A stretch of DNA of 6,727 nucleotides from contig JAUWOG010000131.1 in the NCBI GenBank assembly GCA_030612305.1, forward strand, positions 1-6,727. Direction: 5' to 3'. The position numbers and the translations under genes were made by a program. Position 1 is the first letter of the stretch, and the number at the start of each line of letters is the position of its first letter. This stretch comes from Armatimonadota bacterium (lineage in GTDB: Bacteria > Armatimonadota > Zipacnadia > Zipacnadales > UBA11051). The notes under the pieces were generated by a model. That model was not told the origin of the DNA. It did not search any database and saw only the letters and a list, made by a program, of their open reading frames with translations. Shown here in pieces: positions 1 through 4,929 of this stretch.

Positions 1-337
1 CTTCCATGGGTGGGCCTCAATGGCCCGCTGATCTGAGGGGCGCTCCACCAGGGAGTTTCGCCATGGACGGGCGCGGCAGAGAAGCTGCCTCTGTCAGCAG
101 GTACTGAGAACCTCTGATGTCATGGCGAAGGGTGGCTCGCACTGTATGCTCGGGAAATTCACTGGAAGCCCCAAACTGCGCACACGCCATTCCGGCTTCC
201 ATGGACTGTCGGGGATTTGCGGCAACACGTCGGCAGTATATCAAGAGCCGTGTGAGTTTGTCAACGCTAAATCCGATAAATGTGCGCGGTGCGTGATGCT
301 CCGCGCTGCTGAAGGTATCAGCGTCGGGTACTGGAGG
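1..337. other. Intergenic or unassigned stretch, no supported gene
   Basis: I find no convincing gene here. A plus-strand frame from 122 to 424 and a minus-strand frame from 244 to 17 are open, but neither has a recognisable motif or a ribosome binding site, and the first runs antisense into the PAP2 gene. One frame is open from the left edge to a stop near 115; it could be the tail of a gene lying outside the window, but its roughly 34 residues are uninformative. Small inverted repeats occur (GGGCC/GGCCC at 12-26 and CAGAG/CTCTG at 77-93) and are within what chance gives in GC-rich DNA. Confidence 0.5.
284..306 (-). terminator. Possible terminator after the PAP2 gene
   Basis: GCGCGG at 284-289 pairs with CCGCGC at 301-306. 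Two further G-C pairs can form inside the 11-nt loop. It lies about 30 bp downstream of the PAP2 stop codon. Read on the minus strand, the stem is followed by a moderately T-rich stretch (ACATTTATCGG) rather than a clean T run, so intrinsic termination is only a possibility. Confidence 0.3.
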
Positions 338-955
338 TCAGAAGCTGGTGCGATAAACGAGTGCGGCTACCGGGCCGCCCGGAGCCTCGCCGCCGACAGC
401 AGGTGCAATCGAGAGGCTGACTGACGACCTCTCGCCATCTGCCCAGATGTTGGTCTTGCCCCGGCCCGCGGCTCGTCCGAGGTAAGTGCCGAGAGCAGCG
501 CCGACGAGGATCTGATCCCAATGGTGCTGGCGGAGGTCGTGACGTGACCATGCGATGAGCGCAGCGCCTCCAAAGGCCGGCCATTTCCAGTCCGGATCTC
601 TCTCGCTGACGACCGCGGCGATGGCGAAGGTCAGAGCGGCGTGGCCACTGGGCATGCCATGTGTGTTGGCCTCATGGGGTGAGGGTCGCCGGGAATTGAT
701 GGTCACCTTCGCAAGCTGCGTGACGGCGCCGGCGAGTATCAGGGCGTCCACGACGCGGCGGCCGGTCTCGACCTTGTCGCCGTCGCCGCTGAGCAGGTAG
801 TAGGCCGGCACGCCAAGCCACAAGGGGTATGCCGCGTCAGATACGTGTCGGGCGAAGTCGCTGCCAGGCTCGTCGTCGCCGCACACTGCGGGTGCTGCAA
901 GTGTCATGCCAAGAAGCAGGCACACGATTGCGATGGTGACAGGGCGTCCGGGCAT
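338..955 (-). CDS. Exported PAP2-superfamily phosphatase
   Basis: This 205-aa protein has the phosphatidic acid phosphatase type 2 signature. Motif 1 is K83-x6-R90-P91, motif 2 is P102-S-G-H105, and motif 3 is S137-R138 followed by H144. The family hydrolyses phosphate esters such as phosphatidate, undecaprenyl diphosphate or sugar phosphates; the substrate cannot be told from the sequence. Residues 5-25 form a signal peptide or N-terminal anchor, and hydrophobic stretches lie around 68-82, 104-117 and 148-161, so it should act at or outside the inner membrane. The C-terminus (178-205) is rich in alternating small and hydrophobic residues and ends in Phe. Motif 3 is unusual: the residue four after H144 is Gln148, with Asp at 147, where the family normally has H-x3-D. 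The ATG start is supported by GAGGA (962-966) with a 6-nt spacer. The next gene upstream is the thymidylate-synthase-like gene, 185 bp away. Confidence 0.9.
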   Translation of the reverse strand: MPGRPVTIAIVCLLLGMTLAAPAVCGDDEPGSDFARHVSDAAYPLWLGVPAYYLLSGDGDKVETGRRVVDALILAGAVTQLAKVTINSRRPSPHEANTHGMPSGHAALTFAIAAVVSERDPDWKWPAFGGAALIAWSRHDLRQHHWDQILVGAALGTYLGRAAGRGKTNIWADGERSSVSLSIAPAVGGEAPGGPVAALVYRTSF

Positions 956-1035
956 CGGTTTTCCTCTTTCTTCTTCGGTGTGCTGGGAGCCAATGTTGGG
1001 TCAAGTCGCGTGTCGGGAGGAGTCGGGCTGGAAGC

Positions 1036-1061
1036 TAATAACGCGATGAATCGCGTTATTA
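1036..1061. repeat. 26-bp inverted repeat (operator or hairpin candidate)
   Basis: Two perfect 12-bp arms, TAATAACGCGAT (1036-1047) and its reverse complement (1050-1061), flank a 2-bp GA spacer. Outside the arms GGAAGC (1030-1035) and GCTTTCC (1067-1073) continue the symmetry imperfectly. It sits between the stop of the thymidylate-synthase-like gene and the start of the PAP2 gene. The nearly absent spacer and AT-rich ends suit a dimeric regulator's operator better than an RNA loop, though a terminator or transcript-stabilising hairpin is possible. CGCGTT recurs at 1073-1078 and 1101-1106. Which protein would bind is unknown. Confidence 0.6.
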
Positions 1062-1140
1062 CCTGTGCTTTCCGCGTTGCAGAAAGCCCAGGCCGACCTA
1101 CGCGTTGGGAAGAAGACGTCAGCAAGCATAGTCCAATTCG

Positions 1141-1989
1141 CTAGTCGCCACGGGCATCGGTATGGACGGCCTCGTCTTTGGCGAGGGCCTCGGCGATCTT
1201 CTCTCTCGCCTCGTCAATGAGCACCTGCACCATGTCGGTGGTATAGACGCGCTGCTCGAAGGTGCGGCTTTCGAGTGACTTGAGGAAGCCCTCGAACTCG
1301 TCGAAGTACGACCCGTAGATGTGGAAGCTGTCCACGCAGTGATTGTACTGCCCGGGGGTAATCTGACGGCCGAGTCTTTCGGAGAGCATCTCGGCGACGA
1401 CGCGCTGGAGGGCGGTGAAGGCGTACATGTTCATGAAGGCGGCTTTGAAGGCATCGTTGCTGCGCATGTGCGCGGAGAGCAGGAGGCGGTCGTCAAAGAC
1501 GCGGAACCAGAGCCGCTGGAGACATGCGGGGTCCTCGATGCCGGCATCCTCCCAGGCCTTCCAGATGGAGACCTGGGCGCGTCGCGTATGAGGGGCCTCC
1601 GCGAGCGCGGCGACAACGTAGTCAATCTGATTGATGGGGCGGTCAATGCCGGGAACGTCGTAGGAGGCCATGCGCTCATGGTAGGTGTATTGCCACTTGC
1701 CGGCGGCGGGGTCTATCCAGTGGTCGTGGATGCCGTCAACGACCTCCTGGCGATAGACCTCCAGGTCGTAGATTCCACCGGGCATGGCGCGGTGAATGCG
1801 CGGCTCGGCGAAGGCGTCGCGCACCGCAAGCAGCAGCGAAACGTCACGGCTCGCCGGATCGCCCTCTTTGTCGTATTGCGTCGGGATGCGCGCGCCCTGC
1901 TCCCAGCAGGCGACGACGGCTCGCTCCCAGCCTTCGGCGAGGTTCTCGGCTTCGATCTTGATTGCGGGGAGGTCGAGTTCTTTTGACAT
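1141..1989 (-). CDS. Divergent thymidylate synthase family protein (ThyA-like)
   Basis: This protein, 282 aa from the ATG at 1989, belongs to the ThyA family, whose members methylate dUMP or hydroxymethylate pyrimidine nucleotides using methylene-tetrahydrofolate. Comparing with E. coli ThyA from memory, the key positions keep their spacing. There is an Arg pair for the partner subunit's phosphate (R136-R137), a catalytic Cys156 in DPACLQ, R176-S-N-D179 exactly 20 residues after the Cys, N187 (equivalent to N177, which favours dUMP), and H223-I-Y225. The first 110 residues do not resemble the canonical N-terminus: the usual WxL and GxxYG regions are replaced by an EPRIHRAMPGG segment and a DGIHDHW segment. 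The enzyme may therefore be a separate subfamily with a different partner or substrate. An in-frame GTG at 2037 would add 16 residues of atypical sequence. I prefer ATG 1989, preceded by AAGGA 12 nt away. It lies 67 bp downstream of the FRG gene on the same strand, so the two may be cotranscribed. Confidence 0.82.
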   Translation of the reverse strand: MSKELDLPAIKIEAENLAEGWERAVVACWEQGARIPTQYDKEGDPASRDVSLLLAVRDAFAEPRIHRAMPGGIYDLEVYRQEVVDGIHDHWIDPAAGKWQYTYHERMASYDVPGIDRPINQIDYVVAALAEAPHTRRAQVSIWKAWEDAGIEDPACLQRLWFRVFDDRLLLSAHMRSNDAFKAAFMNMYAFTALQRVVAEMLSERLGRQITPGQYNHCVDSFHIYGSYFDEFEGFLKSLESRTFEQRVYTTDMVQVLIDEAREKIAEALAKDEAVHTDARGD

Positions 1990-2056
1990 AGTGCTGTTCA
2001 ATCCTTCAAAGCCAGCATGGTAGCAACGCAAGGCCACGCGCTGGATCTGTTTACCC

Positions 2057-2866
2057 TCACACTTCGTAGTATTGCCGTATCTCCCGAGCTAGTCCGTCCA
2101 GATCAGGGAACACGCTTGTCTCTGTTACGCCAGCGATCCTTGTTATGTCGAGAAGGATCTCGGTACAAGCTTCCGGGGGGATGAATACCTTCACCAAACG
2201 CACCTCGCCGCCCCCTCGCATACGGACCTGAGCGTCTAGTGGATCGCGGTTAGCTCCGTGCACTGTAAACGTCAGCCTTTGCGCCTGTATGCGCTCTGTT
2301 GTGCAGGGCGGCCTGAGTGCTACGGGATTGCTGCCCGCTGGTGTGTCATGTTCATCTTCGGACGCCTCACCAAGCGGGGCATAGGACTCCAGTTGCTTAG
2401 CATCCTCCTGGTCGCGCAGCGCCAGGATGCAGTCAACATCTATGGATATCTCATTGAGCCACCATGGGTCAAGCACCCATACTGCAGCCCCGGTTGAGCA
2501 GGGCGAATCGCGGAGAGCGAAGTAAAGAGCAACAGTCGCGCTCTCGCTCCAGTCAAGAAGTCGTGTGGGCAACCCATGTTGCCGCATTAGCACATACCAC
2601 TCCCAGTTGTCGCGCGGGATTCTGTCAGCAAACCCAACGCCCTTCCGAGTGAAGGCGTAGAAGAACTCGTTTTCCTGGTGTATGTCGAGCTTCTCTCGGT
2701 ACGGGCGATACAGGCTAGGAACGAGCTCCCATGAGCTACTCGCATGCCCACGAAACCAGGGGTAGATGTCGAGCCCTGCCATAGACCATTGACGCGCCAG
2801 ATCGCCTGCAACTTCGATAAAGCTACTCAACGAGTCCGCACGAAAGTCGCCTTCTTTTCCAGACAC
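2057..2866 (-). CDS. FRG-domain protein
   Basis: This 269-aa protein matches the FRG family along its whole length. The naming motif is at W37-F38-R39-G40, followed by WELVPSLYR (46-54), then a Trp-rich segment and MRQHGLPTRLLDWSESATVALYFAL (94-118), which is the family's most recognisable block. The later blocks RIQAQRLTFTVHG (192-204) and FPDLDGLAREIR (253-264) are also typical. The biochemical role of FRG proteins is not established to my knowledge. They are scattered across bacteria and phages, often in accessory regions, and I assign no function. There is no signal peptide or membrane segment, so it is probably cytosolic. The start is GTG, fixed by a strong Shine-Dalgarno. The gene is less GC-rich than its neighbours (33 of 60 G+C in 2341-2400), which hints at horizontal acquisition. 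No convincing promoter was found in the 200 bp upstream. Confidence 0.88.
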   Translation of the reverse strand: MSGKEGDFRADSLSSFIEVAGDLARQWSMAGLDIYPWFRGHASSSWELVPSLYRPYREKLDIHQENEFFYAFTRKGVGFADRIPRDNWEWYVLMRQHGLPTRLLDWSESATVALYFALRDSPCSTGAAVWVLDPWWLNEISIDVDCILALRDQEDAKQLESYAPLGEASEDEHDTPAGSNPVALRPPCTTERIQAQRLTFTVHGANRDPLDAQVRMRGGGEVRLVKVFIPPEACTEILLDITRIAGVTETSVFPDLDGLAREIRQYYEV

Positions 2867-2872
2867 GGTGTA

Positions 2873-2881
2873 CCTCTCCTT
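2873..2881 (-). promoter_or_regulatory. Shine-Dalgarno of the FRG gene, fixing a GTG start
   Basis: On the minus strand the bases read AAGGAGAGG, with 9 nt between the AAGGAG core (2881-2876) and the GTG codon (2866-2864). This is the best ribosome binding site in the window. It supports the GTG start, since the first internal Met (residue 29) would remove part of the domain. Confidence 0.75.
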
Positions 2882-3023
2882 ATGGAGATCGAAGTAGTCG
2901 CGTTATGCTTCCCATTAGCCAATATGTGCAATCCCGTAGCGTTGCGATATTTGCAGTCCTGCTCGTGCAAGACAGGTTGCCGGGAGACACTAATTCCGCC
3001 TCCGCCTCTTGCACACCTTCATT

Positions 3024-3045
3024 GCCGGGGGAATTCGTCCCCGGC
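3024..3045. repeat. GC-rich inverted repeat just upstream of the promoter
   Basis: GCCGGGG (3024-3030) and CCCCGGC (3039-3045) are perfect 7-bp arms around an 8-nt centre containing GAATTC, with an additional G-T wobble possible. It ends 4 bp before the -35 box of the rightward promoter. It could be an operator, or a hairpin in a leftward transcript. No T run follows on either strand, so it is a poor intrinsic terminator. Confidence 0.45.
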
Positions 3046-3049
3046 GAAC

Positions 3050-3078
3050 TGGACAGTGGGTGGCAAGTCGGCTATAAA
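3050..3078 (+). promoter_or_regulatory. Sigma-70-like promoter for the L,D-transpeptidase operon
   Basis: TGGACA (3050-3055) matches the -35 consensus at 5 of 6 positions. After exactly 17 bp comes TATAAA (3073-3078), matching the -10 consensus at 5 of 6. Transcription would start near 3085, immediately before the first hairpin of the leader. This is the best promoter-like match I found in the window, and it points toward the L,D-transpeptidase, acpS and permease genes. Confidence 0.6.
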
Positions 3079-3085
3079 TAGTGAC

Positions 3086-3231
3086 GAGGGGCGGCTTGTT
3101 ACGGCCTCACCTCGGGTCCCTCTCCGGCGCTGGGCACAGCGCAATGGAGAAGGGAGAAAGGCAAACGACGGCGCGGCAACGGCATTGTTTAGCGGTCCCG
3201 CGTACACGCGGGAACAGGCGAGGACGCCTGT
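3086..3231 (+). promoter_or_regulatory. Hairpin-rich 5' leader upstream of the L,D-transpeptidase gene
   Basis: Four hairpins lie in series. (1) 3086-3095 with 3104-3113, 8 of 10 pairs. (2) 3117-3125 with 3146-3155, 9 bp and one bulged A, enclosing a perfect 6-bp stem GCGCTG/CAGCGC (3127-3132 with 3137-3142) that has a GGCA loop. (3) TCCCGCG/CGCGGGA (3196-3202 with 3207-3213), loop TACA. (4) ACAGGCG/CGCCTGT (3214-3220 with 3225-3231), loop AGGA. The last two are both 18 nt and abut with no base between them. The block starts where transcription from the 3050-3078 promoter should begin and ends 20-75 nt before the possible start codons. It could be a structured leader acting on this operon, or intergenic repeat hairpins that happen to be transcribed. 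It matches no riboswitch class I know. Confidence 0.5.
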
Positions 3232-3305
3232 CCTCCAAACGACATGGGGCGATGGCAGCAGCTAGAAGCCTGGGAATGCTTGCGCGGGAGTGGCTGACAG
3301 CAATA

Positions 3306-4442
3306 ATGGCAAGCGAGAGGCGTCTTACATTGGGCGGGCTATTGTGGTTGCTGGTCGCGGGTGCGGGGACTGTGTTCGTCCTGCAGGCCGCGGACCTGTG
3401 GGCGCTGCAGACACTCTCTCCCGCCGAGCGAGGCGCTGTCTATCCGCCGGGAGCGGAGGCGGCACCGGAGGTTCCCGCGACGATGACCGGCGCGGCCCCG
3501 CTTTCAGGCACGTACCTGCCCGTGGTCGAGATGGAGCCTGATGAGCCGCCGGTAGCCGATGGCTCGATGCGGGTGCCGAACTTCGCTATCGTCAGCGATG
3601 GCGGAGAGCTGGGAGAACTGGCGCGCGCCGTGGTCGCGCGGTACATGCCGGTAGTCTTCGGGACGAACCGGGATGATGTGACGTATGTGAACCTGCGGGA
3701 GATACTGCGGCAGCTCGGCGGAGAATTCCGCTGGCAGCCCGGCTCCGCGCACGCTCAGCTGAAAGCTAATGAGCCCGTGGTGCGGCTGATCCCGGGCTCG
3801 GAGCAGGCGGAGGTCAATCTCAGCCCGGTCAAGCTCTCCGGAATGGCGACGGAGGAAAATGGGAAGCTGCTGATGCCGTGTCGAGCTGTTGCGGAACTGC
3901 TGGGGATTGAGCCGGGCTGGTCGGAGCAGCGCCGCGTGCTGACGATAGAACAGCAGGGCAAGAAGCTCAACATCGTGGCGCTCGAGGACATCTTCCTGCT
4001 CGAGGTGAGCCGGTCGCAGCGGCGGGTACAAGTCCATGTGCTCGGCGAGCCGGTCAAATGGTATCCGATGTGCATAGGTCGCGGCAACAACACTCCGGTC
4101 GGCCATTTCCATATCCAGAGCCGCTGCATGTGGCCGCCGTGGCGCACCTACGAAGGGGAGTACATCCCGAGTGGCAGCCGGCGCAACCCCCTCGGTGCGC
4201 GCTTCCTCGGAACGACCGCAAGAGGCCATGAACGCGGCTGGCGAATCGGCATGCACGGGACCAACCAGCCGTCTTCCATCGGGAGAAGGATTTCGGGCGG
4301 CTGCCTGAGGATGTACAACCGCGATGCCATCGAAATATACAACAATATTCCCATCGGCACGCGGGTGTGGATACATGAGGAAGGGATCCATAATCCGAGT
4401 GCGAAGCAGAGAGGGCTGGAGAAGGTGAAGCGGAAGCGATGA
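3306..4442 (+). CDS. L,D-transpeptidase (YkuD) with copper-amine-oxidase-N-like domain
   Basis: This is a 378-aa envelope protein, counted from the ATG at 3306. L,D-transpeptidases join meso-diaminopimelate residues of peptidoglycan stems, or attach proteins to them, outside the inner membrane. Residues 8-29 form one hydrophobic anchor or signal segment. A Pro/Glu-rich linker follows (about 45-90), then a copper-amine-oxidase-N-like domain (about 113-215, with YVNLREILRQLGGEFRW and LLMPCRAVAELLGIEPGW), then the YkuD domain (about 228-358). The YkuD domain shows NPLGARFLGT (294-303), H318-G-T and S330-G-G-C333-L-R335. Cys333 is the expected nucleophile and H318 its partner. Gly331 stands where many members have His, a variation known in the family. 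A basic tail (AKQRGLEKVKRKR) follows. In-frame ATGs at 3252 and 3276 give longer N-termini. None of the three has a clear Shine-Dalgarno, and 3306 gives the most normal signal anchor. The stop overlaps acpS by 4 bp. Confidence 0.88.
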   Translation: MASERRLTLGGLLWLLVAGAGTVFVLQAADLWALQTLSPAERGAVYPPGAEAAPEVPATMTGAAPLSGTYLPVVEMEPDEPPVADGSMRVPNFAIVSDGGELGELARAVVARYMPVVFGTNRDDVTYVNLREILRQLGGEFRWQPGSAHAQLKANEPVVRLIPGSEQAEVNLSPVKLSGMATEENGKLLMPCRAVAELLGIEPGWSEQRRVLTIEQQGKKLNIVALEDIFLLEVSRSQRRVQVHVLGEPVKWYPMCIGRGNNTPVGHFHIQSRCMWPPWRTYEGEYIPSGSRRNPLGARFLGTTARGHERGWRIGMHGTNQPSSIGRRISGGCLRMYNRDAIEIYNNIPIGTRVWIHEEGIHNPSAKQRGLEKVKRKR

Positions 4443-4819
4443 TAGTCGGCGTCGGCGTGGACATGTGTGCGATAAGCCATATCGAGGGCGTTATCGAACG
4501 GAACGGTCAGCGCTTCCTGGACCGATGTTTCACCAAGCCCGAGCAGGCGGAATGTGGCACCGGGCCAACGATGAGCAAGCGCTACGCGGTGCGTTTCGCG
4601 GCGAAAGAGGCGCTCATGAAGGCGGTTGGGCTGGGCTGGGCGGGAGGGATGCGCTTCGTGGATGTCTCCGTGGAGCATGATGAGCGAGGGAAGCCGTCGC
4701 TGCATCTCGCCGGGTTTGCCGCCGAATACGCAGAGGAACTCGGCGTGACGGGAATCCATGTGTCTCTTTCGCATGAGGCGGACATGGCGGTGGCGGTTGT
4801 GGTGCTGGAGGGAGAGTAG
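4439..4819 (+). CDS. acpS: Holo-[acyl-carrier-protein] synthase
   Basis: This 126-aa protein has the usual AcpS length. It transfers the 4'-phosphopantetheine arm of coenzyme A to a serine of acyl carrier protein, switching on fatty acid synthesis in the cytosol. The N-terminal IVGVGVD segment supplies the Mg-binding Asp8. RFAAKEALMKAVG (52-64) supplies Glu57 and the CoA-binding lysines. HVSLSHEADMAVAVVVLE (107-124) is the standard final block. The ATG overlaps the stop of the L,D-transpeptidase gene (ATGA, 4439-4442), which points to translational coupling and one transcript. AcpS in such an operon would feed the lipid supply for envelope growth. Nothing appears damaged, and the family assignment is close to certain. 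Confidence 0.95.
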   Translation: MIVGVGVDMCAISHIEGVIERNGQRFLDRCFTKPEQAECGTGPTMSKRYAVRFAAKEALMKAVGLGWAGGMRFVDVSVEHDERGKPSLHLAGFAAEYAEELGVTGIHVSLSHEADMAVAVVVLEGE

Positions 4820-4820
4820 C

Positions 4821-4867
4821 GTGGCGGAGGCGGCAGGCAACGGCCGCAGGCTGGAAACCTGCGCCAC
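4821..4867 (+). repeat. Intergenic hairpin repeat between acpS and the permease gene
   Basis: GTGGCG (4821-4826) pairs with CGCCAC (4862-4867). Inside, CGCAGG (4845-4850) pairs with CCTGCG (4858-4863) around the 7-nt loop CTGGAAA; the two stems share two bases and would compete at their edge. From memory, similar 'CGCAGGCTGGAAA' sequences recur between genes in several GC-rich diderm phyla, so this looks like a member of a dispersed repeat family. It starts one base after the acpS stop region. Confidence 0.5.
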
Positions 4868-4883
4868 GGAATGATGAGGGACC

Positions 4884-4921
4884 GACAGGCAACGGCGCGA
4901 GGTCGTTGCAGCGTCCTTGTC
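4884..4921 (+). repeat. Second hairpin just upstream of the permease gene
   Basis: GCAACG (4889-4894) pairs with CGTTGC (4904-4909) around a 9-nt loop, and GACA (4884-4887) can pair with TGTC (4918-4921). The 11-mer CAGGCAACGGC occurs both here (4886-4896) and in the preceding hairpin (4834-4844), 52 bp apart, so the two elements are related or one copied the other. The structure ends 8 nt before the permease ATG and could affect ribosome access. Confidence 0.4.
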
Positions 4922-4929
4922 TGACTATT

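Noticed and set aside
17..244. Minus-strand frame of 75 codons downstream of the PAP2 gene
   Set aside because: It begins with TTG, has no ribosome binding site and no recognised family. It cannot be told from chance.
122..424. Plus-strand frame of 100 codons at the left end
   Set aside because: It has no Shine-Dalgarno and no motif, and it overlaps the 3' end of the PAP2 gene on the opposite strand. Cys-containing patches did not form a regular metal-binding pattern.
1321..1986. Plus-strand open frame of 221 codons antisense to the thymidylate-synthase-like gene
   Set aside because: It is rich in Gly/Ala/Val/Asp with no family motif, and the minus-strand frame has an unmistakable catalytic set. 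Long antisense frames are expected in GC-rich coding DNA.
2867..2960. Possible promoter for the FRG gene on the minus strand
   Set aside because: The best pairs, such as TTGCAC followed by CATAAC, match the consensus too poorly to report as a feature.
2926..3014. GTGCAA at 2926 and 2965 with CTTGCAC at 3008, as a possible CRISPR-like or operator array
   Set aside because: The copies are too short and unevenly spaced, with no repeat-spacer regularity. The GTGCAAG/CTTGCAC pair has a 36-nt loop and is compatible with chance.
3504..4391. Minus-strand open frame of 295 codons antisense to the L,D-transpeptidase gene
   Set aside because: It is Arg/His/Pro-rich without motifs, while the plus strand encodes a complete L,D-transpeptidase. 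It is a shadow frame.
4148..4867. Minus-strand open frame of 239 codons antisense to acpS
   Set aside because: It covers the well-supported acpS gene and the end of the transpeptidase gene, and has no recognisable domain.
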